From Stereum hirsutum FP-91666 SS1 (taxonomy: Eukaryota; Basidiomycota; Agaricomycetes; Russulales; Stereaceae), in NCBI RefSeq assembly GCF_000264905.1, contig NW_006763141.1, positions 191,558-255,557 on the forward strand: a stretch of DNA of 64,000 nucleotides. The letters run 5' to 3'. A program made the translations under genes and the position numbers. The notes beneath the pieces are model-generated. The model made no database searches. It was not told the DNA's origin and was given only the letters and a program-made list of their open reading frames with translations. Below, piece by piece: positions 25,501 through 36,300 of this stretch (the first letter of the stretch is position 1; each line of letters starts with the position of its first letter).

Positions 25501-26080
25501 TCATACCAGACAGGACGTGGCCGCGTCGGAGTCCAAGCGACAGATCATTTCCGAGTGTCGTGAAGCGAGTACAGATGAGCCATCTTGACATACGCATGTT
25601 TTTATCTGGAATGAATCGTCGGGTGCAGATGGATGGGACGACAAGGTGATGATCAGTGGCACCAGGGAAGGGGATAGGGACCGGAGGACGACGACAATTG
25701 GGACGCGAGAGGATTGAGACGAATTCCGAATGGAGGAAAGCAACGAGCGCTGTCGGTTGGGCGGTTGCGGGAGGAGGGCCGGAAGATGTTCGTAAGCTAT
25801 TTTCGGGATGAAGTAGCCGACGTGAGCGGAAGAGGAGCTGTGAGCCCGCCAGTGCCCGGGGAGGAGGAGAGAAAGATGCAGGAGATCTGAAGAACGGGAT
25901 CGCGCGGATCTGATGAGGAGCGATTGGTAATGGCGCACGAGGCTTGGGCCCTGGGCAACGTAACGGAAGCGCTTCTGAGCGCATCTCCCCATCCATGAGA
26001 ATCACACTGCAGCGATCTCCTTGAATATTCCAATATCCGCCCGATCCCATCGTTCTACTTATCCCATTATTCGCAATCCA

Positions 26081-26086
26081 TATAAA
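26081..26086 (+). promoter_or_regulatory. Possible TATA box of the 26178 gene
   Basis: TATAAA occurs 92-97 nt upstream of the ATG at 26178, a typical spacing for a fungal core promoter, and is followed by a C-rich leader. Confidence 0.4.
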
Positions 26087-26177
26087 GCCTTCCCGTTCCG
26101 CCTCCCTCGACTCCCCATCGCTTCCCCCATCAGCCCCCACGCCCCTAGCCGCCACCCAGAATTTGTATACTGTCGCC

Positions 26178-27383
26178 ATGCAGCAGCACCAGTTCAGCTT
26201 GCGCCCTGTAGCCGAGCTCTCTCGTTCGCCGTCTTCAGCGTCTATGACGCCTCCGATGCACCATGGCCATACTCATAGCCACAGTCCTGAGGCTCAACTG
26301 CCTCCGATTCATCATCATGCTCCTGGTCCCTCTGGTTCTGGTCAGATCAGGAGACCGATCTCTCCGAGCAATCTGCCTCGTACGTCCATACATTTGCTCA
26401 CTCGTTTCTGCTACTGGCCACACACACCTACTGACGCCACACTTCACTTCACTTCACTTCACTTCACCCTCTACCTTCTACCTCCTACCCCACCCTACAC
26501 CAAATAGATGTCGACCTCCTCCCTCAGGGTCAACCCCCTACGCCTCGCAACTACCCACCACCACCCACTGGCCACGAACTTATGCGCCTCTTCCCTCCAC
26601 CTCCTCCCGACCAATTTTCTATGCTCAAACCCGGTCCTACCTCGATCTACTTCCACCAACAAGAACGCGCCTTCTTCGCCCAAGCGGGCAAGGAGATCAT
26701 CAGAGTGCGTGTCGAAAGTGATTTCCAACCATCGGGCGCCCTGGGCAAGGGAGGGATGGAGGGTATGAAGAGGGGGGAACCGTGGACGGCGGCGGGTGCG
26801 ATGGCGCAGGTTCCTCTTGCGCATGGTCAACAGCAGCCGGTGAAGCGGTCGGGGTCGAGTTCGGCGCCTTTACCGCCACCTCCAGGGCCTCAGACGCAGC
26901 GCCACGATATGCATCCACAATATCAGCATCCGTCGCCGCATGCTCAACACCCCCAGCACCCACAACTTCTCCAGCATCAGCAACATTCGCAACATCAGCC
27001 TATGCACGCGCACGCCGCGCCGATGCAGCCTCCACAGCACCAGCATCATCATTCTTACTCTGGCCATGGTCACCCCGATATGTCACCACATCAACAACAA
27101 CACTTTCAGCAGCAGCAGCAGTTGCAACAAAGCTCGCCTCCGACGCCGCATTACGTGCATCCGCAACATCCTCAGCAGCAACAGCAAGTTCAGGCGCCAC
27201 CTACGCCCGTATGTTTCTTTCTTTCCTAGCCACTAGCCCAACGTAGCTAACGATGTTCTGTCGGGCTAGGTCAACGTCGGAATCAGCGTCGAAGAGTGGA
27301 GGGCTCCCGTCCCTGGGATGGCTCCGCCGGGCGAGAGTCGACGGCGGTCGGGTAAGCATACGAAGAGGGTCGTGGTGCGATGA
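26178..27383 (+). CDS. Gln/His/Pro-rich protein, unknown function
   Basis: Three exons (26178-26379, 26508-27208, 27270-27383) give 338 residues in phase. The N-terminus (MQQHQFSLRPVAELSRSPS) is followed by a His/Pro/Ser-rich stretch. A compact conserved-looking core comes at about residues 90-130: TGHELMRLFPPPPPDQF, GPTSIYFHQQERAFFAQAG, KEIIRVRVE. After that is a long low-complexity Gln/His/Pro region (about residues 160-300), then VNVGISVEEWRAPVPGMAP and a basic tail ending GKHTKRVVVR. I have the impression that this core occurs in other basidiomycete proteins, but cannot name a family. The composition resembles transcriptional regulators with polyglutamine tracts; that is inference only. 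It is an isolated gene between two gene-poor blocks. Confidence 0.75.
26441..26466 (+). repeat. ACTTC pentanucleotide microsatellite
   Basis: About five tandem copies of ACTTC lie in the first intron of the Gln/His-rich gene, upstream of its 3' splice site. The pyrimidine-rich strand may serve as the polypyrimidine tract. Confidence 0.85.
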
Positions 27384-30300
27384 GCTCTTCACCTGCGCGT
27401 CCAGCCTTCGTATGCTTCCCTTTTGTCCGCTGGCTCGGTCTTAATTGCTCTTCTGATCGTTCTTCTTGATATGTTATACTTCTTTCCCGCTCTCTCTTGC
27501 ATCTTGCATGGTCCCATTCATAGTCATCGCCTCGTGTCTGTTGCATGTCCTATAGATCTTATGCTACACGACTTTTATGTGCCTTAACGTCCCACGTTCA
27601 ACACCGACTCTCGTCTTTTTCCCGTCTTCATCCCCTGGTCCCGTCGCATCCTTCCCCTGTTTCCATATCCGTACTATCGTATTGCTTTCTTGTTTTCTTT
27701 ATTTGCTCGCCGTCGTGTCGCTTAGGGCTCCCAAAACAACGGTCAAAGTCGCAGTATTCTTCTCTTGTCTTGTGTATACCCACAGTCATCGTAATTCTGT
27801 GTCCTTTGTACATTATGCATCTGTTTTGCCGAACGCATCCCTGTCTCTTGTGCCGCGTCTCTGTTGTCCGATCCCTCCAAGGCTAGCTCCTTTGAGTTTC
27901 GACGCCTACTCGTCCCACAAAGAAGGTGGACCCCCGCGGTGCCAAAACATAACGCAACGTTAGAAATGGAGGTTTATTTACTTCCGTCGAGTCTTCGATC
28001 CATCAGGAATCATGATCAGTAATTTTGCTTCCGTTCCAGTCAAGCTACGTCCCGTTCCAGCGTCCCAGCTCTCGTTCCGGACCTGCCCGATCCTGGTCCC
28101 CGTCCATTGCCCAAGTATGTACTTACTTGCCCTTCGATCGTTGATCCATATGGTGATACTGGCAGGATATAGTTCCGAACCCGAACCGACGATCGTGCCT
28201 TGGAAATGTCAGTGCGGGGCAGGCTCCGAGGACGAGTCTTCCATGCGTTCTGTCTGTCTGTCTTGTCAATAATTATAAGGAAGCGCCTGCCACAAGTGTC
28301 GCAGGATCGCGACGAAGGACGGGATGATCCTTGTTCAGATCCTGTCACAGTCAATATCGGTGTCACGTCCAATCATCGTGGCTCGATTAGTCAGTCAGTG
28401 TACAGTACGGTACACAGTGAGTACTTACGGTAGTCACCTCACTCGCGTCAGCCATTCAGTTACAGTCAGTGAAGTCAAGCACGAATCGGTCTCTTCGGCC
28501 TCTTCGGTGTCTAACTGACTTGTTCGTTTCCTGATTTGGGCGGATGGAGAGCAGTCGAGCGTCGGGTTTTCTCTTTCTGGATAATGACCTCGATGGTGGC
28601 AGTCCTGTCGATAAAAGTCAGACAAGAACAAGCTTAGTCTTGGGCGGGGATCTGCCAGTGAATGAGAGGCTGTGAGAGGCGTGTCAGGATCGTAGAAAAC
28701 GGAGGGCGGCGGTGTCTTACGCTGCGACTTCGGAGGGAAAGGAAATGTGGACCAGAATGGGTTTTGTTATTCGGGGTACTTAAGGACTATATAGAAGCGT
28801 ACTTACATCGAGTTTATATGACGTTGAGCTTGAGCGTTCGAGCGGATGCATATATAAACGCATAGAAAGACTCGAACGGGGTCGATACGAATGAATTATA
28901 GCGATACGATAGAGTCGTAGCGCTACATACGAGCCAGGTACGGGCCGATGTGGCGAGGGGACGAAGATCAAGCGTTGAGCTTTGAATCAGAATTGCTTCA
29001 GAATGACTCGCCTGGAGGTCAGTGCAAGGTGGTGGATCCTATTCACCCGTCTTGATACTCCGCGCATCGCTCACAAGAGGAAGAGGATTGTCCTGGATCA
29101 TCGTACGAACAGATTCTGGGCAAGCCATCGGGCCTGAGTTCCTCCACGCTCAGAGGTTCCTTGAGTCATATATCGGCTTCGTGCGTTCTAATGATGATGA
29201 GTCGTTGAACCTACTCCAAAAAAATAAGATTCAACAACGATGCTTGGAAGTACTTGATTACTCCGCGTTGATGACGATGTTGAAGTTGAGCCACCGTCTC
29301 AAACCAGAGAGCAAGCCTTCTAAATCAATGCAATCGATTTCTAGCGTTACAATATGAATCGTTGGCGAGAGTTGTGCGCGGCGGCCGAGCTCGAGATGAC
29401 GATGTTGCAGGGGGGAGATCGAGCGAATCTGCCTCGATGGCAAGGAAGGTGGTGAATCCGATACACCTCCTGTGATGCGGAAGCAGCCCTAAGAAAACAT
29501 AAGCAGCCACTTACTTACCGTATACAACCACAAATCTTCGGAGGAAGTGACTTGAATGGCAAGAGAGCCTCAAGATCTCCGCCTCGTCACGGTGCGGGCC
29601 CGAAAACATGAGCCTGCCAGCCCCTGTCCATCCATGGCCCAGCTCTCTGCGTTAGGAAAGATCTGCAAGTTCTCCGCGAAAGAAGATGAATCGCGGTTCA
29701 TGTATCAAAAAATCACTAGAGGGAGGAACTGCCGAAGCGGAAGCAAAAGATGGACTCGGACGCACTGAGAAAAATACGTGCCGACTCCGACTAGAATTCA
29801 ATGTCCGCTGGGGTGTGGCGTGGGGTGCCACAGGGGTTGAGTTTGGCTTGACTCGCTGGCACTCAAGGTTTCAATTGGCAGCTGACTCGGTCTTTGCACC
29901 GTCGCATTGATACTCTCAGTCTAACGGAAAGGAGATTGTGCTACTGAGACACCGAACGTGTGTACCGATTGAAGTTTGGTCTCCGAGGCTTTTAAAGCCA
30001 GGCGATGCCGAGTCACTGCTATCCGCGGCATCTCAATCTCCTGCAGCCTGCTCGATGCTCACCGAGACGAAGCCTTCGGTTTATCGCCGCTCCTGCTGTC
30101 AACTTTGCCGGCTTCGTGAAGATGTCGTCATACCAAATCTGGAGTCCCGATTCCCGAGGATGTATTGTCTGCTCTGTCTGAAAAGATAGAAGATGGAGAT
30201 TGATCGTCCGAATCTGTCAATATCCCTGTCACATTCTGTCATCTCTCGAGCCGCTTCCAGTCATGTTGCATCACACGGGTTCCCACACGGCTTCTTGTTT

Positions 30301-33300
30301 GACTCGCACATATACGACTGCATACTGTAAGATGCTCGCCGAGATGTGCCGTGCGAACCTTGCAGGTAAAGGCTGAGTATGTGGCGTCACAGCCCTGAGG
30401 ATCATCAGAGCCTGAGGCAAGTGGACAGGATGTGAGCTTCGAGCTCCCCGGCCATTGAGACTTGCCATTGAGCGGGGTGTTTAAAAGAAGAATATGAGAG
30501 GTGTGACGGCAGGCTTATATCCGTTGTTATCGTAATGCGGCCGAGCAGAGCAAGCGCTTGAGCTTATTCGCCAACCGCGGACAGAGAAATGAGTCGGAAG
30601 GAAATGTTGTGTGGGATTCGACGAGCGTAGGTAGAGGATATCTGACACTAAATCAACGTTTATGAGCTCGGCACCATGACTAGTTGTAGAAGAGACCCAA
30701 CAGTGTTAAGGCAAACACAACTTGCACGGACAACATCTAGAGTTGGCAAGGGTGTAGTTTCATCAGGATAAAGTAGACCTTGTTCAAGTGGAAGTCCAAC
30801 TACTCAGCGTAAGTATAACGAGATAGAGGTGAAGAGATAGAGAGATAGAGAAAGCAATTGTTGCAGCTCGGAGAACCTCAGCCTGAGGGTCGTTACCTGT
30901 TTGCTGAAAACGACAACAAAAGAGACCGAAAGGATGTGCTGCGCTTTGTCGAACATTCGTCTGACGAAACTCATGAACAGCCTCTGGCATCACCACGCCC
31001 CTCGTCTTTCCCCCAAAAGGACAAAGTGGAAGACACATAAGGATATACATATGTTCAAAACCGTCCTCAGCTTCGTAACGCGGCACGAGGGCGAGTTTCG
31101 TAGGCTGCAGATGATTGAATTAAGCAAGCGCGAGCCTGAGCCTGCGAGTCTGGCGGTGTGTGCCATGGCGTAAGCGTCGACGAATCTGGCACATTCAAAG
31201 CTCCAATTTCCCGGCTGTTCATATCCAAAAAGGGACAACAAGGACTACTTCGAGTTAGACCCATGGATGGTTCGGCGGGAAGTGGACGCCCTCTATTTTC
31301 AAAGTCACGAACATCTGTTAGCTAAGTGCTCCCTTATGGAAGTCGCACTGGCCCGTGAATGAGCTGTCCGTCATCGTGATACACTCCACTTCATACTCAG
31401 CTAGCGCTGATGATCCGGATAGGTTATAAGTAGACCGTCGATGGAATGGAAGCAGAAGCCTCGTCGTCTCGCCGTGTCCTGTTTATATGTGGCTCCAAAG
31501 GAACGCAAACTGGCTCGAATGGGCTCGGAGAAAGAGTTATTATAAAGAGCTCCGATGGTGCCTGCGTGGGCTTAGTGAAATGAAGAACTTCGTCGCCACA
31601 CAAGGCGCGTGCGGAACGAGGATGCGGGTCTCGACAATGAAGTGATCTACCAATGCGGCAAGTAAGAGAATAGAAAAGACCCGATGCAGATGGCTATATT
31701 GAGACCAAGAATGAGTGCAAGGAATTCGAAAGGTGACGAGAAGACACGTACTCATGATACCTCGTATTGAACCGAGATGACCGTAGAAGGTATGCAGGTG
31801 ACGTTGTTTCGTTATGGAGATGCCAGCATCGCGTCGCCTTTGGATGCTCCATTCCAAGCCCAAGAAGAGTAAATACTTGCGACCTGCACTAGAAGAGATG
31901 GTTGAACACCGATATATCCGCAATGTGTTTCCGACTAAGCCTGAACTTGACAAGCTGACCTACTAGAATACCGAGCGTCGAAAATCATATTCATGGCACA
32001 ACATCTGGAAGCCACAATGTCAACTTCGGAAGTCAGCGCTTCGACTCGACTCGTTCCGCGTTTGAATACTTCAAGGAGAGCAGGAAGCACTCCGCAGCAT
32101 GGAATTGGAATTCCGAAACAACGAAGCCTCGGGCCAGCAGAGCTTTGATAGTGGGTGCAACGCATCATAACCAAGAGGAAGAAGAAGGAAAGGAAGAGAG
32201 GAAGGAGATATAGAAGAACGTCTTCGTTCCGAGCTCCTTCATCGCTCGAGAGCTATAGCCGTGTTATTCCATGCATAATCGTGCTCTGCCAAGTTTTATT
32301 TAGTTTCGTGCCACGGCCGTCATCGGAATTGAGCTCGCTTGAACGGAGAGGTGATACCATCACCGGTATCAGGTGTAAAAACACCGTAGACGCATTGGGT
32401 AGGCTAGAACCTTGGTCCGAGGCGGAGCCTGTCGTGTCGTTGTTGTCGATGTAGCTGTGTCCCGCCATAGTCCTCGGAGAGTCAGAACCGTCGGAATGGA
32501 TAGCTGTAAGGCGTGCGATTGCGCTGTGATGGACATACGTAGTAACGATCAAAGACGAGCGTGAAAATGAGCATCGTGGGTATGAAGGTAGAGGTTGAGA
32601 TAGAGTGAAAGATAGGCCTGAGCACATGGAGGTGCGTACCTTCGCTGGGATAGTTTTACTTGCAGACGAGGCACATTGGAGCTGTGTGACCGGTATCATC
32701 GGAACGAACGTATGAACATAAGGGGAACAGGATACACACCTAAAGTCGTTCGCAGGCGCTCTCTTTCGTCGAAGTTTCAAGATATACCCAGGAAGATTGA
32801 GGGTACCACGACGCGACAGAGAGAAAGCTCTATCAAACCATGACCCTTGACCGCCACGGTGGAGATTCCATACACTGCCGGAATGTAGAAAGACGCCGAA
32901 AGCAAGATGGGACGTCGTTATTGACACGCAAGATGCATGAGAATATGATCACGTTCGGTTGGTCGGTACGTACGTACTTATTCTGGCATCTCCGGCCTGT
33001 GGCACTTTTGTGAAGATCGCAGTCGTAACAATCGAACATTCTCGGACTTTGAATCAAAAATATAGTGTGGGTTGGGCGCTGAAAGAATTTATGATAAATA
33101 CAGTCTTGCTGAGCGCTTTGACTTCGGAGGCTTAGCTCTACGTAGCATGAAAGATGCGCGATCGGACGGAGAATAGAGTACACACTGAAGTTCGGACTGG
33201 TTGCCCAGCCAGGACTGACGCTTCGAAGATGGAGACGTTGCGGTATTAACCTATGTTCAAAGAAGATGAAAGGGGGGACAAACCAAGGCTCTCAATGAAA

Positions 33301-36300
33301 ACTGTTAATCAAGTATGACTGATGGAAGAATGAGTGCACGACTGCGGCTACAGTAGGTAATGTAAAGAAGGGTGCGTACCTTTCATCAGCCCTCTCATCC
33401 CAATCGGAATCAATCTCTCTGGTGCTGGGAGTTGATCTACCGGTTGGAAAATCGTCATCTAGGCGTCTAGTTCAGGTTACAGCTAAAGATACTCTGATAC
33501 ATTCTTCTTAATGTGTTCAGGGCATTCACCCTCCATGCTATTGTACCAGAGCCCGTCAAGTTTGAACATGCATACCCGCCTCGTGAGATATGGCAGGACA
33601 TGGCGCTGTCATATCATGTCGTGAACATGGTTCAAGTCTAGAAGCGCATGGCACCAGTGCTTACGATGTTTTGAGAGAAAATCCGAGTTCTCCTGAGATA
33701 TTCGTGACTCGGCGATGTGCAGTGATCCCATCGGCTCAAAAGAAGCACGTACGATGATTTGGGCCCGAGGTTCCGCCAGAGAGGTAGGTTGGTGCTCACT
33801 CAGGCGGTTCGGCTGAAATGTCGACGACGTATTACAGTTGCAGGCGTGCCTTCAGTCACATCGGGACTTCCCTCTTGCCAAATGACTAGTAAGTACCTTA
33901 TGTGAGAGAGAAGTCACCGTTGTTGAGAGGAGGTCGGACGCTCATCTGCTTGGATGTTATTTTGGTCGCGCTATACCGTAGCACAATCATGGAAGGAAGG
34001 GTCAGCAAAATGAAGTCGAGAGCAATATGAGACACGAGCGGAATGAGATGATAGACCTTGTACGAAAATGACAAGGTACACGGCACAGTGGCCTTTGAAT
34101 TTGATGGAATAGTGGCGTCTTATGTGGCTGAGACGATCCCAGTTTGCAGTAGTATTGCGGCCTTCTTCTGAGGTTAGGAACTTTAGGTGCACAAGTTGTG
34201 GGCTACGTTGCGCTGCTATGTTGAGCCAGAATCCCATGGGGAAACGATGCGCAGATGTTAGTGTGAAGAAAGCTGCATATATAAGTTAGCGCCTACGAAC
34301 ATAACTCACCGGCATCGAAACGCAAGAACCACACCACGCCACTGCTAGATGCAACCAATCTACGGTAAGTTTGGCTCTGATCTCGAGTTCCTGGGAGGGT
34401 ATTGATAAATATAAGCAGCCCGGCACTTACCACTTCGCAGTTTGACCAAAAGTGACTTCTCACACCAAACCATCGTCCGAAGCAAGCCAGGCCTTCTGCG
34501 CTTCAATGTACATCCCAACTACCCACTACAAACAGTCAAACTTTACTCGAGGTGAGCGACCTGAGCCTGGGCCGGCAGGTTCCATCGTATCTTATCCTTC
34601 TCGCCATCTCGACCCTTTATGAGAAATAGAATTGATATGCGGAATGTGGAGGAGGCCTTGGCAGTGACTGGTCTCAAGATATGACGAGCGCCATAAGGCG
34701 TACTTTCTGATATAGTCGGCGAAACCATGGGGGTAGAGTGGGGATTCAAGAGCGTGTTCGGACTTGAACGATGATGCGGATGAACGGTCTCGCTTCCGAG
34801 AGATCCATTTAGATTCTCGGGTTGTGAGTAGCTGGATTGGTCAAGGTCATGGCAATGATGGCGTCTGCTTCCAAGTCGGTGAGAGAAGCCAAGATCCGAG
34901 AATCCCAAAACTCGATGAGGACACCTTCGCTCAGGGGTTGGAAGAGAAGGTGTAGTAACATGATGGAGACGTGCATGTCCGGATAATTCGAGCCTGGCGC
35001 TCGAGTATGAGTATGAGAAGTGAGAATGGGAGGCACGTCTGAGCACGCGGACTCACTACAACTGCCCTGGTTCTTTGAATGAAGCTTCGACTTCTCTTCT
35101 CTTCCACAGCCTCATGAAGATTCGAATGCGCGATGCGAGGCGTTCCGTTTTTGGGAACGTGAGACACGATGAACTTTGTTTTCCTGTACTGGTATGTAGT
35201 GGCGGAGTTTCGAGGAATGGACTGGAAGTCGAGGCATTGATGATGGTCCATTCACGCTGCGGAGATATTATACAAGAACGTCTAGAGTGCGATTGTCGTG
35301 CGATGGGGAAACTCACGACAGAAAAGTCTCGGTCAGGAGATTCAAGTATTTGGGCTTGTCAGTATCAGGACGAGATGCCTGAAAATTCAATGTAGGGCAT
35401 TTGAGCTTGCCCATGACAAACACTAGAGAAAAATTTTATCGTGATATATGCCCTAAACAGAAATATCACATCAGTAGTTGGTGATGACTTCGGAATTGTG
35501 CCATGCACTACATGCCACTTAATCCTCGACGAGTGGCTCCCAGTCTCCCGATCCGAGAACTAGACCACCTTCTTCAATGGGCACAATGGAACCAACCACC
35601 AGAACAATACAACAAAGGAAAAGAACATACCTGGACCCGCTCTGGCCCACTCTAAGCAAGTCAATGACCTTTGCGTCCATATTAGGCTCGAAGAGTGAGG
35701 GTGGATTCGCAATCTATGTAAGTGATGCTCCGCCACCTCCCAGGTCGAAAAATTAGAGGCGTAGAAGGAAAAGACAACTTAGATAGCGTAAACAGCTACG
35801 CCGGACATCTTTTCCTGATGCCACAGGAAATGTACGTCAAAGCCAAGCGAAGACACAGCCTTTTCATCCATGGGCATAGCAGGCACAACCTAGTCGAACA
35901 GCTCGCACTCGACGGACTGAAGCGGCTCTATCTTCAGCGTGGCGCGATGCATATCTGCACAGCTCATGGTGAGATGAGGTATCAAATTGCATGTGATATG
36001 GAAGGAGTACTTGCCTCAAGAGAAAATGTGGCTCCAATCATAGTATCGACGAGTCGTATGGGGAAGAGAAGCAGACCGCACGAGGTCTTCATTATGAGTT
36101 AGACCGCAGCCAACTCAGACTCCGAAGACGCTTCGATGGCGATGTGGGTTGAAAGTGAGAGAATTAATTAGACAGGTAGGCTGACACAGCCATCGAGAAT
36201 GTAGCGGAGTCTGAATTGAAATTGCGGTCAACCATGTAGTTGGTCGAGAACGACCAAGACATGCATATGTACTAGACTACATAGAGGATCATCGAACGAG

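Larger units (their letters stand above)
14011..26177. other. Gene-poor region; coding-like minus-strand fragments not resolved
   Basis: About 12 kb without a gene I can defend, apart from a possible small ORF at 16208-16570. On the minus strand, strings resembling 5' splice sites (GTACGT, GTGAGT, GTAAGT) recur every few hundred bases, and short open stretches look protein-like. One is about 16589-16774 (MVAMESIHTTFGMASVRL), vaguely like the membrane segments of the large mushroom DUF6533/DUF6534 families. Another is around 18700-19260. I could not join any into a phased gene, so decayed copies of intron-rich membrane-protein genes are one possibility and chance is another. No transposase, reverse transcriptase or long terminal repeat was seen. 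Confidence 0.4.

Noticed and set aside
26782..27246. Open frames of 150 codons overlapping the Gln/His-rich exon in other frames
   Set aside because: CAG/CAC/CAA-type low-complexity DNA lacks stops in all frames; the phased three-exon model with the conserved core is preferred.
35530..35720. Hydrophobic minus-strand stretch ending GDWEPLVED as a C-terminal membrane exon
   Set aside because: The hydrophobic part is also a good intron (GTATGT plus a pyrimidine-rich stretch), and no phased upstream exons could be found.
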